From: Limonium bicolor
Taxonomy: Eukaryota > Streptophyta > Magnoliopsida > Caryophyllales > Plumbaginaceae
Length of the DNA stretch: 64,000 nucleotides
NCBI GenBank assembly: GCA_023374045.1
Contig: CM041783.1
Location: forward strand, 120,653,503-120,717,502
Direction of reading: 5' to 3'
Shown here piece by piece: positions 26,259 through 36,724 of this stretch. Made by a program: the position numbers and the translations under genes. Numbering within the stretch: position 1 is the first letter of the stretch; the number at the start of each line of letters is the position of its first letter. The notes beneath the pieces are model-generated. The model was not told the origin of the DNA. It saw only the letters and a program-made list of their open reading frames with translations, and ran no database searches.

Positions 26259-26548
26259 ACCGCCCAAGAAGTGGCGGTCCTCTCTGATGCAACCGCCAGG
26301 CGGCCCTCTCCACCACTACCGCCACTTATGAGGCGGTCTCCTCACATGCAACCGCCAGGCGGTCCTCTCCACCACTACCGCCACTTATGAGGCGGTCCTC
26401 TCCACCACTACCGCCACTTATGAGGCGGTCTCCTCACATGCAACCGCCAGGCGGACACCACTACCACTACCGCCACTTATCAGGCGGTCCGCGAGGCGGA
26501 CATCACCACCTCTACCGCCACTTATCAGGCGGTCTTCCACAGGCGGAC
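26259..26548. repeat. Array of ACCGCC...GGCGGT palindromes in LTR
   Basis: About nine perfect or near-perfect inverted repeats in 290 bp. Two alternating forms occur: ACCGCCACTTATGAGGCGGT (6-bp stem, 8-base loop) and ACCGCCAGGCGGT (almost loopless). They lie 200-500 bp upstream of the TATA box, so in the expected U3 region. The copy in the 3' LTR (35237-35526) differs by one obvious stem change (GGCGGT to GACGGT near 35310). The open frames read across it are repeat artefacts. Confidence 0.85.
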
Positions 26549-26756
26549 AAGATAAAATCGCGCCCGAACATAGTTTTCTTCCTCGCGCGACTCTGCAACT
26601 CGCCTTATCTATCTACCCCGCCGTCGCCTACCTTATTTCGCTCACGCGTATCCAGCTCCTGTCCCCTGCATTAAATGAAGCAATCAATGCTTCAATCAGT
26701 GAAGAAATCAACAGAGGCAATCAACTGCAAGTCTTCTACGTAGTCTTCCTTTCTTC

Positions 26757-26764
26757 TATAAATA
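26757..26764 (+). promoter_or_regulatory. TATA box of 5' LTR
   Basis: TATAAATA, about 775 bp into the LTR and downstream of the palindrome array. Conserved in the 3' LTR at 35734-35741. The likely Pol II promoter element for the genomic transcript; transcription start not determined. Confidence 0.65.
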
Positions 26765-27742
26765 ACCATCCACTGCAACCTTGTACGAGTGCACGGAGAA
26801 AACCTGAAAATCACACACTCACCTCATCTCATTCTCTTCCAGTATCACTCTCGTATTTCATTTCACTCCATTAATTCTCTAATTCACCCACTTCACTTAT
26901 AATAACCTACGTACATGTTTCACTCTTCGACCTCTCCATTTCTCCATTCACTAATCACGTCCCGTGCTGTTATTACGTCAACCTCTGTCAGATTTATTAC
27001 CAGTTAATATGTCTGGCTAAGGAGGATTTGCTCCGGGCAAGGTTTCTACTAAATCTTACCTTCTAAAGTTTCTAAACATTCTATTTCTAAAACCGTTTTT
27101 ACTAAATACAGTTTGTTACGCTTAAAGGATTTCTCTCACCATTTTAATAAATTACATGAATTTATTAAAATGCTTTCCTAAGTCTATTTTGATCAGACCA
27201 GGTGATAAATAGACAGGTTATTAAGCCGTAAATCTGGAGAAAACTTATTATGATTTAATAAGTTAGTATTTACAGATGCAATTATAATTCCTTGAATTTA
27301 ACGTCCTTTACATAGTTTTTGCTCGAACCTTGATTAGACCGAGCATTTTCTGGTAAACGAGTTCTTAAGGGTCTATGACTTAGTCCTTAGGATAATAACA
27401 GGAATTTTGCCAAACTAATATTAAACCGGTAGAGATAGCATAATTAATCAGATTATATAAAACCTGAACCCGGAGTTCCATTTAATTCATCTGCACTCAG
27501 TAATTTAATCTGCTCTTTTAATTCTCTAAAAACAAGTCAATTAACTTCCCCCCTTTTGTGACAAGCTTAGGAACTACTTTAGCTCGCTATAAGTCCCACG
27601 GTTTGACCCCGGCCGCTTCTGTCTTCTACACTACTACGACCGGGTTTTAATTTGCAGCCCGACGGTTATTTTGAGTATTAATTTCTTTCTTTTAACAACT
27701 ACACCTCTTCTAAATCACTCACGATAAATCCATTCTGCAAAA

Positions 27743-27760
27743 TGGCGCCGTTGCCGGGGA
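27743..27760 (+). promoter_or_regulatory. Athila primer binding site
   Basis: TGGCGCCGTTGCCGGGGA, three bases after the 5' LTR. This is the PBS usually seen in Athila elements (commonly assigned to tRNA-Asp). It sets the element on the plus strand. Confidence 0.92.
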
Positions 27761-27850
27761 CTTGATTTAATCTAGTCCCTAAGCCCCGGTTAATTCACCT
27801 GTTTTAATTACAATAATCTGTTAATCTACAAAAAAAAAATGTTAATCCAA

Positions 27851-28098
27851 TTTTGGACATATAACCTCGGACATCTGACTTGGACATCGGACATCTAACT
27901 TCTGATCTGACTTGGACATCTGACTACTAATTTGTTAATATTATTGTTATTTATTTCTGTCATTTCGTTCCATTGTCATTTCGTTCCATTGTCTCTAACT
28001 ACTAACTTTAAATTTCCAGTCATTTCGTTCCATTGTTATTTCGTTCCATTGTCATTTCGTTCCATTGTATACTAACTACTAACTTTAAATTTCTGTCT
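27851..28098. repeat. Leader tandem repeats
   Basis: Two small repeat sets between PBS and gag: GGACATCTGACTT-like words at about 27851-27925, and a 16-17 bp unit GTCATTTCGTTCCATT in five copies at about 27957-28070, arranged in two groups each followed by ACTAACTTTAAATTTC. They occupy the untranslated leader, where packaging signals may lie. Confidence 0.8.
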
Positions 28099-28163
28099 AC
28101 TAATTCCTAACATTTTTATTATTCTAACGTATAACCAGTTCTTTTCTCTGTTTTGAGTGGTGT

Positions 28164-29169
28164 ATGCCTTTCACCAGGTCACAGAGCCTCCCAGAGAATA
28201 TTAATCACACGGTTGGTTACATCCCAGAAATCGAGAGAACCTTTCTGCGCAATCTCAGGCAGAGACGAACTCAACAGAACATTACCACACAGTGATAGAT
28301 TCTGACCCGGAAGCTAACATGGCAGCTACACCAGCAACGGTTCGAAATATCAACAGGCCGTCTAACCAAGGACAACAGCCTGCTATCATCCTTCCTCACC
28401 TCAGCCCATCCGAATACGATGAGTGGCAGAAGCTGAAGCCATATCATCAGATTCGATGTGTGAAGGAGTTGGGCATGTTTGATGGCACCAGTCCAGACGA
28501 AGCCCTGTTACATGTTACAAAATTCTTACAACATGCCAATAGCCTTACTGCAACCGACGCAGTACTTCAATATGCAAGATTGTCTTTTTCCCACACAGCC
28601 TGACGGGAAACGCGAGCAAGTGGTATCATAGCTTAACACCGAGTACCATTGGTACCTGGGACGACATGGCCACCAAGTTCTATGACAAATTCCTACCTCC
28701 GAGCCGAACTTTGGAGATGATTGCTGAAATTTATAATTTTAAGCAACCAGGGTCGGAGAATATTTGTGAAACTTGGGACCGTTTCAAAGGTCTACTACTC
28801 ACTTGTCCTCACCACGGTCTGACGAAGGAACAAGTATCACAATTGTTTTACAAGGGCTTGATCGGTCCGTGCAGAACAATGGTGTTATCTTCGTTAGGGG
28901 CTGACGTTCTGAAAAAGCCGGGAGCACAATTTCTGAACAGCATGGAGTCTCTCTGTGAGGAAATTAGAGACTGGGCCTCCGGTGGATCAAGGAGCGGTAC
29001 TCCAGGATTATATCATGTTGGGGAGAGTGATAACAAATTCGACCAGCTCATGAGAAGCCATGAGCAACTCATGGAAAGCAACGCTCAGCAAGCAACAAAA
29101 GTGAGCACTCTACAGAAAGTGGTCGAACAGATGGCTATGAATTCCTTCCCTCAGCAAGCTAAGTCATGA
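28164..29169 (+). pseudogene. Athila gag, N-terminal and central part (frameshifted)
   Basis: Encodes the capsid part of Gag, which assembles the virus-like particle. An ATG at 28164 opens a 43-codon basic N-terminus ending at TGA 28293. The next frame (28292-28603) carries the conserved region with YDEWQKLKPY and MFDGTSPDEALLHV, and a third frame (from about 28586, open to 29169) carries TGNASKWYHSL, FYDKFLPPSRT and ETWDRFKGLL. These are hallmarks of Athila Gag. Two frame changes, near 28292 and in the T/C run near 28580, break the product; a third near 29166 separates it from the zinc-knuckle frame. The breaks lie at or near short homopolymers, so sequencing error is a real alternative to mutation. 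Confidence 0.88.
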
Positions 29170-30818
29170 TTTCCCGACCACCTACTACCCCTCCAGGCTA
29201 TGCTCCTCAATCTCAAACGTCACCAACAATTTCTTGTACGCAATGTTGCGGGCCTCATGATTACGATCAATGCCCCCAACTACAAGAAATGAAAGCAGCG
29301 GAGGAAGCAAACTACATCACCAACAATTCAGGATACAGACAACCATGGCAACGTAACATGCAATCCAACCTTAGCTACTCAAACACCGGAAATATCCAAA
29401 ACCCACATACCCTACAAACATCCCAAAATTACAGACCTCAGTCCAATTTCCAAGGAGGCCCAAGGCAATATCAACAACAGCCTTATGGCAATGAAGCTTC
29501 ATCGAGCCGACCAGCTCCACCTCCTTCGAATCCTGAGTCTGATATGTCTCAGATGCAGGAAATGTTTAAGGCGATGATGGGTAAATCACGAGATACGCAA
29601 GAAGAGGTCGCAGCTCTGCGCAAAGATCAAAAAGCCTTGCAATCTCAAATCCAACAGCTACTCACTCAACAAAGACCACCTGGTCAATTCCCTTCACAGA
29701 CAAATCCCAATCCGAAGGAACAAGCAAATTCAGTCCTTATAGACGATGGCACATCACAATCAACAAACTTGTGTGCAGTCTCTTTAAGGAGTGGAAGGGA
29801 ACTTGCCACCAGCAAAGGAAAAGAAAAAGAAAATCTTGAAGATTCCTATATCAATGTTGATGAAACCACCAAACCAACTTTACCTCCCTCAGAAATCCCA
29901 ATTCCTACTCCTGTTACTCCACCTCCATCTCGAATTACCATCGACATCCCAACCTCCACTCATAAAAACAGTGAACTCCCGTTCCCAAACAGAATGAAAA
30001 AGAAACATCTTGATGAGCAGTTCTCCAAGTTCTTGAGCATTTTCAAGAAGCTGACCCTCGACATACCTCTGATCGATGCTTTGCAAGAGATGCCTAACTA
30101 CGCAAAATTCCTCAAGGATCTCTTGACAAAGAAGAAAAAGAAACCTGGAAAGGAGACAGTGCACCTGACAGAGGAATGTTCTGCAGCCCTTCTTCGAGCA
30201 CTCCCTCCTAAACAAACAGATCCGGGAAATCCCGTGATCCCGTGCTTTATAGGTGGGGTGGATTGTGGAAGTGGTCTATGCGACCTAGGAGCCAGCATTA
30301 ATATCATGCCATACGCCACCTTCTTGAAAGTTAAAGGAGGAGAAATGCAACCGGTTCCTTTTAAACTCCAACTAGCAGACAGATCAGAGATCAAGCCCAT
30401 GGGCATAGTCCGAGATTTGGTAGTTGGAGTGTCTCGCTTCATCTTTCCAGCTGATTTCGTCATTCTAGAAATGGATGACGATGTCGAGGTTCCCCTGATT
30501 CTAGGTCGACCGTTTCTAAGTACCGCCAAAGCTATCATTGACGTCCACGACGGGAAAATCACTCTTCGGTACGAAGATGAGACGATTGAATTCGACATGC
30601 AGAAAATGATGAAGAAAAGCTCAAACTTTTCTCCTCATGCTAAGACGGTGGGATTCACAGATGACGAGGAGGAGGAAGGCGATTTTGCTACAGAGGAGGA
30701 CACGTATTTTCCATCTTCCATCCAGGAAGCTGAAACTGAACCCCTAGAGCAAGTATTACTTACTTCTCTAGAAGAAAAGATGGAGGATCCAGAAGTAACG
30801 CCATGCTGGCGTACGTAG
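29166..30818 (+). CDS. Athila Gag C-terminus and aspartic protease
   Basis: A 550-codon frame. A zinc knuckle C24-X2-C27-X3-H31-X4-C36 near its start is the nucleocapsid motif that binds genomic RNA. Residues 50-190 are Gln/Asn/Pro-rich linker, and a Lys-rich patch is at 278-327. The retroviral-type protease follows, with active-site DLGAS at 373-377 and the flap/second half ending in LILGRPFL near 445-452. Asp-Leu-Gly-Ala-Ser is the usual Athila version of Asp-Ser/Thr-Gly. The ATG at 29166 overlaps the previous frame and is probably not a real start: Gag and protease are normally one polyprotein. It ends in an acidic tract and leaves frame at 30818, overlapping the pol frame by 16 bases. Confidence 0.9.
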   Translation: MISRPPTTPPGYAPQSQTSPTISCTQCCGPHDYDQCPQLQEMKAAEEANYITNNSGYRQPWQRNMQSNLSYSNTGNIQNPHTLQTSQNYRPQSNFQGGPRQYQQQPYGNEASSSRPAPPPSNPESDMSQMQEMFKAMMGKSRDTQEEVAALRKDQKALQSQIQQLLTQQRPPGQFPSQTNPNPKEQANSVLIDDGTSQSTNLCAVSLRSGRELATSKGKEKENLEDSYINVDETTKPTLPPSEIPIPTPVTPPPSRITIDIPTSTHKNSELPFPNRMKKKHLDEQFSKFLSIFKKLTLDIPLIDALQEMPNYAKFLKDLLTKKKKKPGKETVHLTEECSAALLRALPPKQTDPGNPVIPCFIGGVDCGSGLCDLGASINIMPYATFLKVKGGEMQPVPFKLQLADRSEIKPMGIVRDLVVGVSRFIFPADFVILEMDDDVEVPLILGRPFLSTAKAIIDVHDGKITLRYEDETIEFDMQKMMKKSSNFSPHAKTVGFTDDEEEEGDFATEEDTYFPSSIQEAETEPLEQVLLTSLEEKMEDPEVTPCWRT

Positions 30819-32413
30819 AAAAAGGAAGGGCCGGTTATCAATCGTTCCGGCCACCAATCGAAGAACTCGACAGAAAACCTCAAAAATCAATTCCATCAGT
30901 AGAACAACCACCTGAACTCGAGCTAAAAGAAATACCCTCTAACCTCAAGTATGCCTTCCTAGCTGAAAATGACCATTTGCCTGTCATTATTTCCTCTTCT
31001 CTGAATTCCGGAGAGGAAACGAAGCTACTTGAGGTATTGAAAAAGCACAAGACAGCAATCGGGTGGACTATCGCTGATATCAAAGGAATTGATCCCTCCT
31101 ATTGCACGCACCATATTTACATGGAGGAAAACTTCAAGCCTATCCGACAACCTCAACGCCGGCTAAACCCTAACCTCAAGGAGGTAGTTCGAAAGGAGGT
31201 TCTGAAACTCCTTGACGCAGACATCATCTATCCAATTTCTGACAGTCCATGGGTCAGTCCTGTTCAAGTTGTCCCTAAGAAGGGGGGCATCGAAGCTGTT
31301 ATTAATGAAAAGGGAGAGACTATCCCTCAAAGAAAGATCACAGGATGGCGCATGTGTATTGATTATCGGCGTTTGAACTTGGCCACCAGGAAGGATCATT
31401 TCCCTCTCCCCTTCATCGACCAGATGTTGGAAAGACTTGCAGGGCAAGAGTACTACTGTTTTCTAGATGGGTTCTCGGGTTACTTTCAAATACCTATCGC
31501 ACCTGAGGACCAGGACAAGACAACCTTCACTTGTCCTTACGGTACCTTTGCATACCGACGAATGCCTTTCGGTCTATGCAACGCCCCTGCTACCTTCCAG
31601 AGATGTATGCAAGCAATATTTGCTGACTTCATCGAGCAGAGCATAGAAGTCTTCATGGACGATTTCTCAGTCTATGGCTCTAGTTTCGACAAATGCTTGG
31701 CACAACTAGATTTGATCCTGAGACGGTGTGAGGATACGAATCTCGTCTTAAACTGGGAGAAGTGTCATTTTATGGTTAAGGACGGGATCGTCCTTGGTCA
31801 TAAAATATCTGCAAAGGGGATAGAGGTGGATAAAGCCAAAGTTGAGGTCATCGAGAAGTTACCAGCACCAACTACAGTTCGAGATATACGAGCATTTCTA
31901 GGGCATGCAGGATTTTATCGGCGGTTTATTCAGGACTTCTCCAAAATCAGCAAACCTTTGACCGACCTGCTACAGAAAGATGCCCCGTTTCATTTTGATG
32001 AAAGATGTTCAGCTGCATTCCAAACAATAACACAGAAATTGGTGTCAGCACCTGTGGTCATACCACCTGATTGGTCTCTTCCTTTTGAGATCATGTGTGA
32101 CGCAAGTGGCTATGCCGTGGGGGCAGCTCTTTGCCAAAAGAAAGAGAAAATCTTGAGAGTGATCGCCTATGCTAGCAGAACACTGAACGATGCGCAGAAA
32201 AACTATACGACCACCGAAAAAGAACTTCTGGCTATAGTTTTCTCCCTCGATAAGTTCAGATCTTACTTATGGGGAAGCAAGGTCATCGTGCATACAGATC
32301 ACTCCGCTCTCAAATACTTATTCACAAACAAGAAGCCAAGCCTCGCTTATTGCGCTGGATTCTTCTACTTCAAGAGTTTGACATCGAAGTCAAAGATAAG
32401 AGCGGGAAACTGA
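30803..32413 (+). CDS. Athila reverse transcriptase and RNase H
   Basis: A 536-codon frame; true continuity is with the protease frame upstream. RT (about residues 110-370) copies element RNA to DNA: it shows [14 protein letters not shown] at 149-162, CIDYRRLN at 185-192, [10 protein letters not shown] with Asp222, [13 protein letters not shown], and the catalytic FMDD at 284-287. RNase H (about 428-510) degrades the RNA strand: DASG with Asp433, Glu472 in [10 protein letters not shown], and Asp499 in HTDHSAL. All catalytic residues are present. The last 26 codons are out of frame: near 32325-32335 the frame slips by one base and the real continuation is the integrase frame. Confidence 0.94.
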   Translation: MLAYVEKGRAGYQSFRPPIEELDRKPQKSIPSVEQPPELELKEIPSNLKYAFLAENDHLPVIISSSLNSGEETKLLEVLKKHKTAIGWTIADIKGIDPSYCTHHIYMEENFKPIRQPQRRLNPNLKEVVRKEVLKLLDADIIYPISDSPWVSPVQVVPKKGGIEAVINEKGETIPQRKITGWRMCIDYRRLNLATRKDHFPLPFIDQMLERLAGQEYYCFLDGFSGYFQIPIAPEDQDKTTFTCPYGTFAYRRMPFGLCNAPATFQRCMQAIFADFIEQSIEVFMDDFSVYGSSFDKCLAQLDLILRRCEDTNLVLNWEKCHFMVKDGIVLGHKISAKGIEVDKAKVEVIEKLPAPTTVRDIRAFLGHAGFYRRFIQDFSKISKPLTDLLQKDAPFHFDERCSAAFQTITQKLVSAPVVIPPDWSLPFEIMCDASGYAVGAALCQKKEKILRVIAYASRTLNDAQKNYTTTEKELLAIVFSLDKFRSYLWGSKVIVHTDHSALKYLFTNKKPSLAYCAGFFYFKSLTSKSKIRAGN

Positions 32414-33843
32414 ATGTCGTCGCCGACCATCTCTCTAGGTTGGTGACTCCTACGGATAGTGTGCCCATAAACGAATTCTTCCCCGACGAGACTGTCTTCT
32501 CCATCACCAAAGTACAGGAGCCATGGTACGCAGACCTGGCCAATTATTTAGTCTCAGGAACAGTACCCTACGATTTTTCCTACTCCCAGAAGAAGAAATT
32601 CCTTTCTGACTCGAGGCATTATTTCTGGGAGGACCCGTACTTGTTCCGAGTTAGTGCTGATGGGTTAATTCGACGATGTCTCCCGGAAGAAGAGGTTTCA
32701 AGCGTCATTCACTTTTGTCATTCTCGGGAAGCCGGAGGTCACCATGGACCCACGAGGACCGCTGCTAAGATCCTGGCCTCAGGTTTTTATTGGCCAACCC
32801 TTCATAAAGATGTGTACCAATTCTGCAGACAATGTGATAATTGTCAGAAAATGGGTAACACATCCAGGAGACATGAGATGCCGCAACAAGGGATACTAGA
32901 AGTAGAGCTCTTTGATTGTTGGGGCATCGATTTCATGGGACCGTTCCCTTCCTCGCAGGGCCACGAATATGTTCTGGTGGCAGTTGATTATGTGTCAAAG
33001 TGGGTGGAAGATGTACCGTGTCATCATGCCGATGCAAAGACAGTAACAAGATTCCTCAAGAAGCACATTTTTACCCGTTTCGGCGTGCCCAGGATTATTA
33101 TTAGTGATGGAGGAACACACTTCTGCAACCGTTTATTCGAAGCACTTATGGTCAAATACGGGGTACGTCACAAGGTAGCTTTACCTTATCACCCCCAGAC
33201 AAACGGTCAAGCAGAAGTTTCCAACCGAGAGTTAAAATGGATCCTTCAGAAGACGGTTAACTCATCGAGGAAGGATTGGGCACTTAAACTGGATGATGCG
33301 CTTTGGGCTTACCGCACTGCATTCAAGACTCCCATCGGGATGTCTCCTTTTAAGCTGGTCTATGGAAAAGCATGCCACCTTCCTGTAGAAATGGAGCATA
33401 AAGCTTATTGGGCACTCAAAGCCCTAAACTTTGACATGACTTCTGCAGGAGAGAAGAGGAAATTCCAGTTATCCGAATTAGAAGAGCTGCGAGATCAGGC
33501 TTTCCAGAATGCTAAGATCTATAAAGAGCGCACCAAAAAGTTCCACGACAGGATGATCCTCAAGAAGGAATTCGAAATTGGTGATTGGGTTCTCTTATAT
33601 AACTCGAGATTAAGGATTTTCCCTGGGAAGCTCAAGTCACATTGGGCCGGCCCTTTTCAAATTGTTAGTGTAACCCCGTACGGTGCCTTTGAACTCCAGA
33701 ATAAACAAGGCGAAACTTTTAAGGTCAACGGGGCACGTCTTAAACGGTATAATTCTCATTCCAATATTTCAACTAACCTATCTGCTACTTATTTTGTCCA
33801 AGAACAGCGGGACAATTCGCCCTCGAACTCTTCTCCAAACTAA
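32325..33843 (+). CDS. Athila integrase
   Basis: The open frame extends from 32269, but homology starts near 32325 ([15 protein letters not shown]), the link from RNase H. Integrase inserts the cDNA into the genome. In numbering from 32269, the zinc-binding HHCC domain uses His151, His158/159, Cys189 and Cys192; the core has Asp221 (GIDFMGPF), Asp280 (SDGGTHF) and Glu316 (GQAEVSNRE), giving the canonical D-D(35)E spacing. A C-terminal [11 protein letters not shown]...[10 protein letters not shown] module follows, as in other Athila integrases, and there is no chromodomain. It ends with TAA at 33841-33843. Confidence 0.94.
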
Positions 33844-34959
33844 AACTTGGTCAAATACGTCTAGCTAGAGACGTTAAACCCGGGCAGCTCGGTGGGAGGC
33901 AACCCACTATCTATCTTTTATTTTTCCTTTAATTTAATATGTTTTTCCTTTTTGTACTATATTTCCCTTTTATTTGCTATAATAAAATGCAGGCTTCACT
34001 TGAGTTCTTCTCGCTGTGTAGAATATTCTTTACAGGTTCAATTCATGACATTCCACAGCAACACTCAAGTGTGGGGGAGCTCTACACACTCTACGAAATC
34101 TGGGGAGTACACTCTTTCCTTTACTTTGCTTGCCCTATTAATTTTATTTCATCTACGCAATGAGGGCATTGCTTGAGCTAAAGTGTGGGGGAAGAACCTA
34201 GGACATCTAAATGCTTAAAATTTGTTAAGTCTCTCTGCTTATCTTCTGCTTACCTCGCATTTGTTCTAATTGAATTATGTACCCTGCTAATGTAGGTTGT
34301 TCTCTTTAAAAACTAATAATATTATGAATTGTAGGATAAAGGGTACAAATTTTAAAATTTTTACATTTGATTACTTTTGAGGAGCATTTTTATATGCGGT
34401 GTGACCAAATAATCTGCAAATTGGTTGGATTTTATTGCTCAGGGTTTCTTTCTGTCTTCTCTCTTAGGGATTGCTAAGGGGTATTTCTCTGTTAAAAAAA
34501 AAGAAGAAGTATACAAAAAAATAAGGGACTTTCGAGACACCATTGGTAACCACAAAAGAGAGTTGAGTGTTCTTAAATACAAAGGCGTGATGCCTATATT
34601 TTCTCATCTCTTTTGCAAAAGTGAAGCAAATGCATAAATCTTTTCTTCCTTTTATTTTCTCCTCAATGCCCATTCTTGAGAAAAGTTGGCCTTGGTAAAA
34701 GTTCTCGGAGTCACCAAAACAAAAGAAACATTGAAGTACCTTAGATCATACCCCGAAATTCTAAATTTTGTTTTCACCTTGAGCACACCTATGCCACCAG
34801 CAGATAATTTTTCACACTCCTCAATAAGTTTTAGAGATCATAAACTATTGACTTTTTTATCCTACCCTTCATAATAATATTTGTTAGTATTGAGCATTTC
34901 CTACCTACTTAGGTACATGGTTTTACTTGAGGACAAGCAAAAAGATAAGTGTGGGGGTG
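33844..34959 (+). other. Athila 3' untranslated region
   Basis: About 1.1 kb without a supported gene; the env-like frame seen in some Athila elements is absent. Two perfect hairpins lie directly after the pol stop: ACGTCT/AGACGT (33857-33874) and GTGGG/CCCAC (33892-33907) around AGGCAA. The latter is a phrase common after Athila pol. AAGTGTGGGG occurs three times, at 34067, 34181 and 34947; the last is the PPT. Confidence 0.8.
34947..34959 (+). promoter_or_regulatory. Athila polypurine tract
   Basis: AAGTGTGGGGGTG directly before the TG of the 3' LTR. Expected priming site for plus-strand synthesis. Two near-copies lie upstream at 34067 and 34181. Confidence 0.88.
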
Positions 34960-36719
34960 TGATAAGTGTCTAAATGAGCATGTTATTTAGGTGTATTTCA
35001 TGTATAATATTAGCACTTTTCTTGCTCATTTCTCCACTTCGGTTAGTTTTCCTCTAGTTTATGTTTTATTGTTTATCTCACAAAATTATTGGTTTAACAT
35101 GAGGAAAACCAAGCCGGGAGTGAAGTAGATAAAGAGACGTACGCGTAGACACAAACGGCTCAGAAAACGGAGTCCAAACGAAGAATTTAGAGCCGGTCAA
35201 AGTTTGAAGGAAAATAGGCCACAGTCAATGGTTGCAACCGCCCAAGAAGTGGCGGTCCTCTCTGATGCAACCGCCAGGCGGCCCTCTCCACCACTACCGC
35301 CACTTATGAGACGGTCTCCTCACATGCAACCGCCAGGCGGTCCTCTCCACCACTACCGCCACTTATGAGGCGGTCCTCTCCACCACTACCGCCACTTATG
35401 AGGCGGTCTCCTCACATGCAACCGCCAGGCGGACACCACTACCACTACCGCCACTTATCAGGCGGTCCGCGAGGCGGACATCACCACCTCTACCGCCACT
35501 TATCAGGCGGTCTTCCACAGGCGGACAAGATAAAATCGCGCCCGAACATAGTTTTCTTCCCTCGCGACTCTGCAACTCGCCTTATCTATCTACCCCCGCC
35601 GCGCCTACCTTATTTCGCTCACGCGTATCCAGCTCCTGTCCCCTGCATTAAATGAAGCAATCAATGCTTCAATCAGTGAAGAAATCAACAGAGGCAATCA
35701 ACTGCAAGTCTTCTACGTAGTCTTCCTTTCTTCTATAAATAAACATCCACTGCAACCTTGTACGAGTGCACGGAGAAAACCTGAAAATCACTCACACTCA
35801 CCTCATCTCATTCTCTTCCAGTAGTTCACTCTCGTATTTCATTTCACTCCATTAATTCTCTAATTCACCCACTTCACTTATAATAACCTACGTACATGTT
35901 TCACTCTTCGACCTCTCCATTTCTCCATTCACTAATCACATCCCCGTGCTGTTATTACGTCCAACCTCTATCAGATTTATTACCAGTTAATATGTCTGGC
36001 TAAGGAGGATTTGCTCCGGGCAAGGTTTTTAATTATGGTTTGTTTAATTATGTAATCAATATTTCTACCGGTTTTAATAAATACAGTTTGTTACGCTTAA
36101 AGGATTTCTCTCACCATTTTAATAAATTACATGAATTTATTAAAATGCTTTCCTAAGTCTATTTTGATCAGACCAGGTGATAAATAGACAGGTTATTTAA
36201 GCCGTAAATCTGGAGAAAACTTATTATGATTTAATAAGTTAGTATTTACAGATGCAATTATAATTCCTTGAATTTAACGTCCGTTTACATAGTTTTGCTC
36301 GAACCTTGATTAGACCGAGCATTTTCTGGTAAACGAGTTCTTAAGGGTCTATGACTTAGTCCTTAGGATAATAACAGGAATTTTGCCAAACTAATATATT
36401 AAACCGGTAGAGATAGCATAATTAATCAGATTATATAAAACCTGAACCCGGAGTTCCATTTAATTCATCTGCACTCAGTAATTTAATCTGCTCTTTTAAT
36501 TCTCTAAAAAAACAAGTCAATTAACTTCCCCCCTTTTGTGACAAGCTTAGGAACTACTTTAGCTCGCTATAAGTCCCACGGTTTGACCCCGGCCGCTTCT
36601 GTCTTCTACACTACTATGACCGGGTTTTAATTTGCAGCCCGACGGTTATTTTGAGTATTAATTTCTTTCTTTTAACATCTACACCTCTTCTAATTCACTC
36701 ACGATAAATCCATTCTGCA
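34960..36719 (+). repeat. 3' LTR of Athila element
   Basis: A 1760-bp partner of 25982-27739 with the same termini, the palindrome array (35237-35526) and the TATA box (35734-35741). The patch 36029-36077 is unrelated in sequence to the equivalent 27046-27102, while both flanks match almost perfectly. Followed by the target copy AATCT. Confidence 0.96.
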
Positions 36720-36724
36720 AATCT

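Larger units (their letters stand above)
25982..27739 (+). repeat. 5' LTR of Athila element
   Basis: A 1758-bp LTR from TGATAAGTG to CATTCTGCA. It contains the palindrome array 26259-26548 and a TATA box at 26757-26764. It differs from the 3' LTR mainly by 1-2 base indels, plus one fully diverged patch at 27046-27102. Confidence 0.96.
25982..36719 (+). mobile_element. Athila-lineage Ty3/gypsy retrotransposon
   Basis: A complete 10.7-kb element: LTRs 25982-27739 and 34960-36719 with TG...CA ends, target duplication AATCT (25977-25981, 36720-36724), a PBS reading TGGCGCCGTTGCCGGGGA, a gag-pol region on the plus strand, and a PPT AAGTGTGGGGGTG. The PBS and the domain sequences are those of the Athila lineage. 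LTRs are near-identical apart from small indels and one divergent patch, suggesting recent insertion. The gag-pol frame is broken by about five frameshifts but I saw no nonsense substitution. No env-like frame is present in the 1.1 kb after pol. Confidence 0.96.

Noticed and set aside
26387..26674. 95-codon His/Pro/Arg-rich frame (also 35365-35655)
   Set aside because: It reads the palindrome array of the LTR, lies upstream of the TATA box and differs between the two LTRs through indels.
29889..30598. Antisense frames of 108 and 166 codons within the Athila protease region
   Set aside because: Shadows of the real plus-strand frame, which has the zinc knuckle and DLGAS motif.
33892..34176. 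Possible Athila env-like gene after pol
   Set aside because: The frames are short, overlap the hairpins and PPT-like motifs, and show no signal peptide plus transmembrane arrangement typical of env-like proteins.
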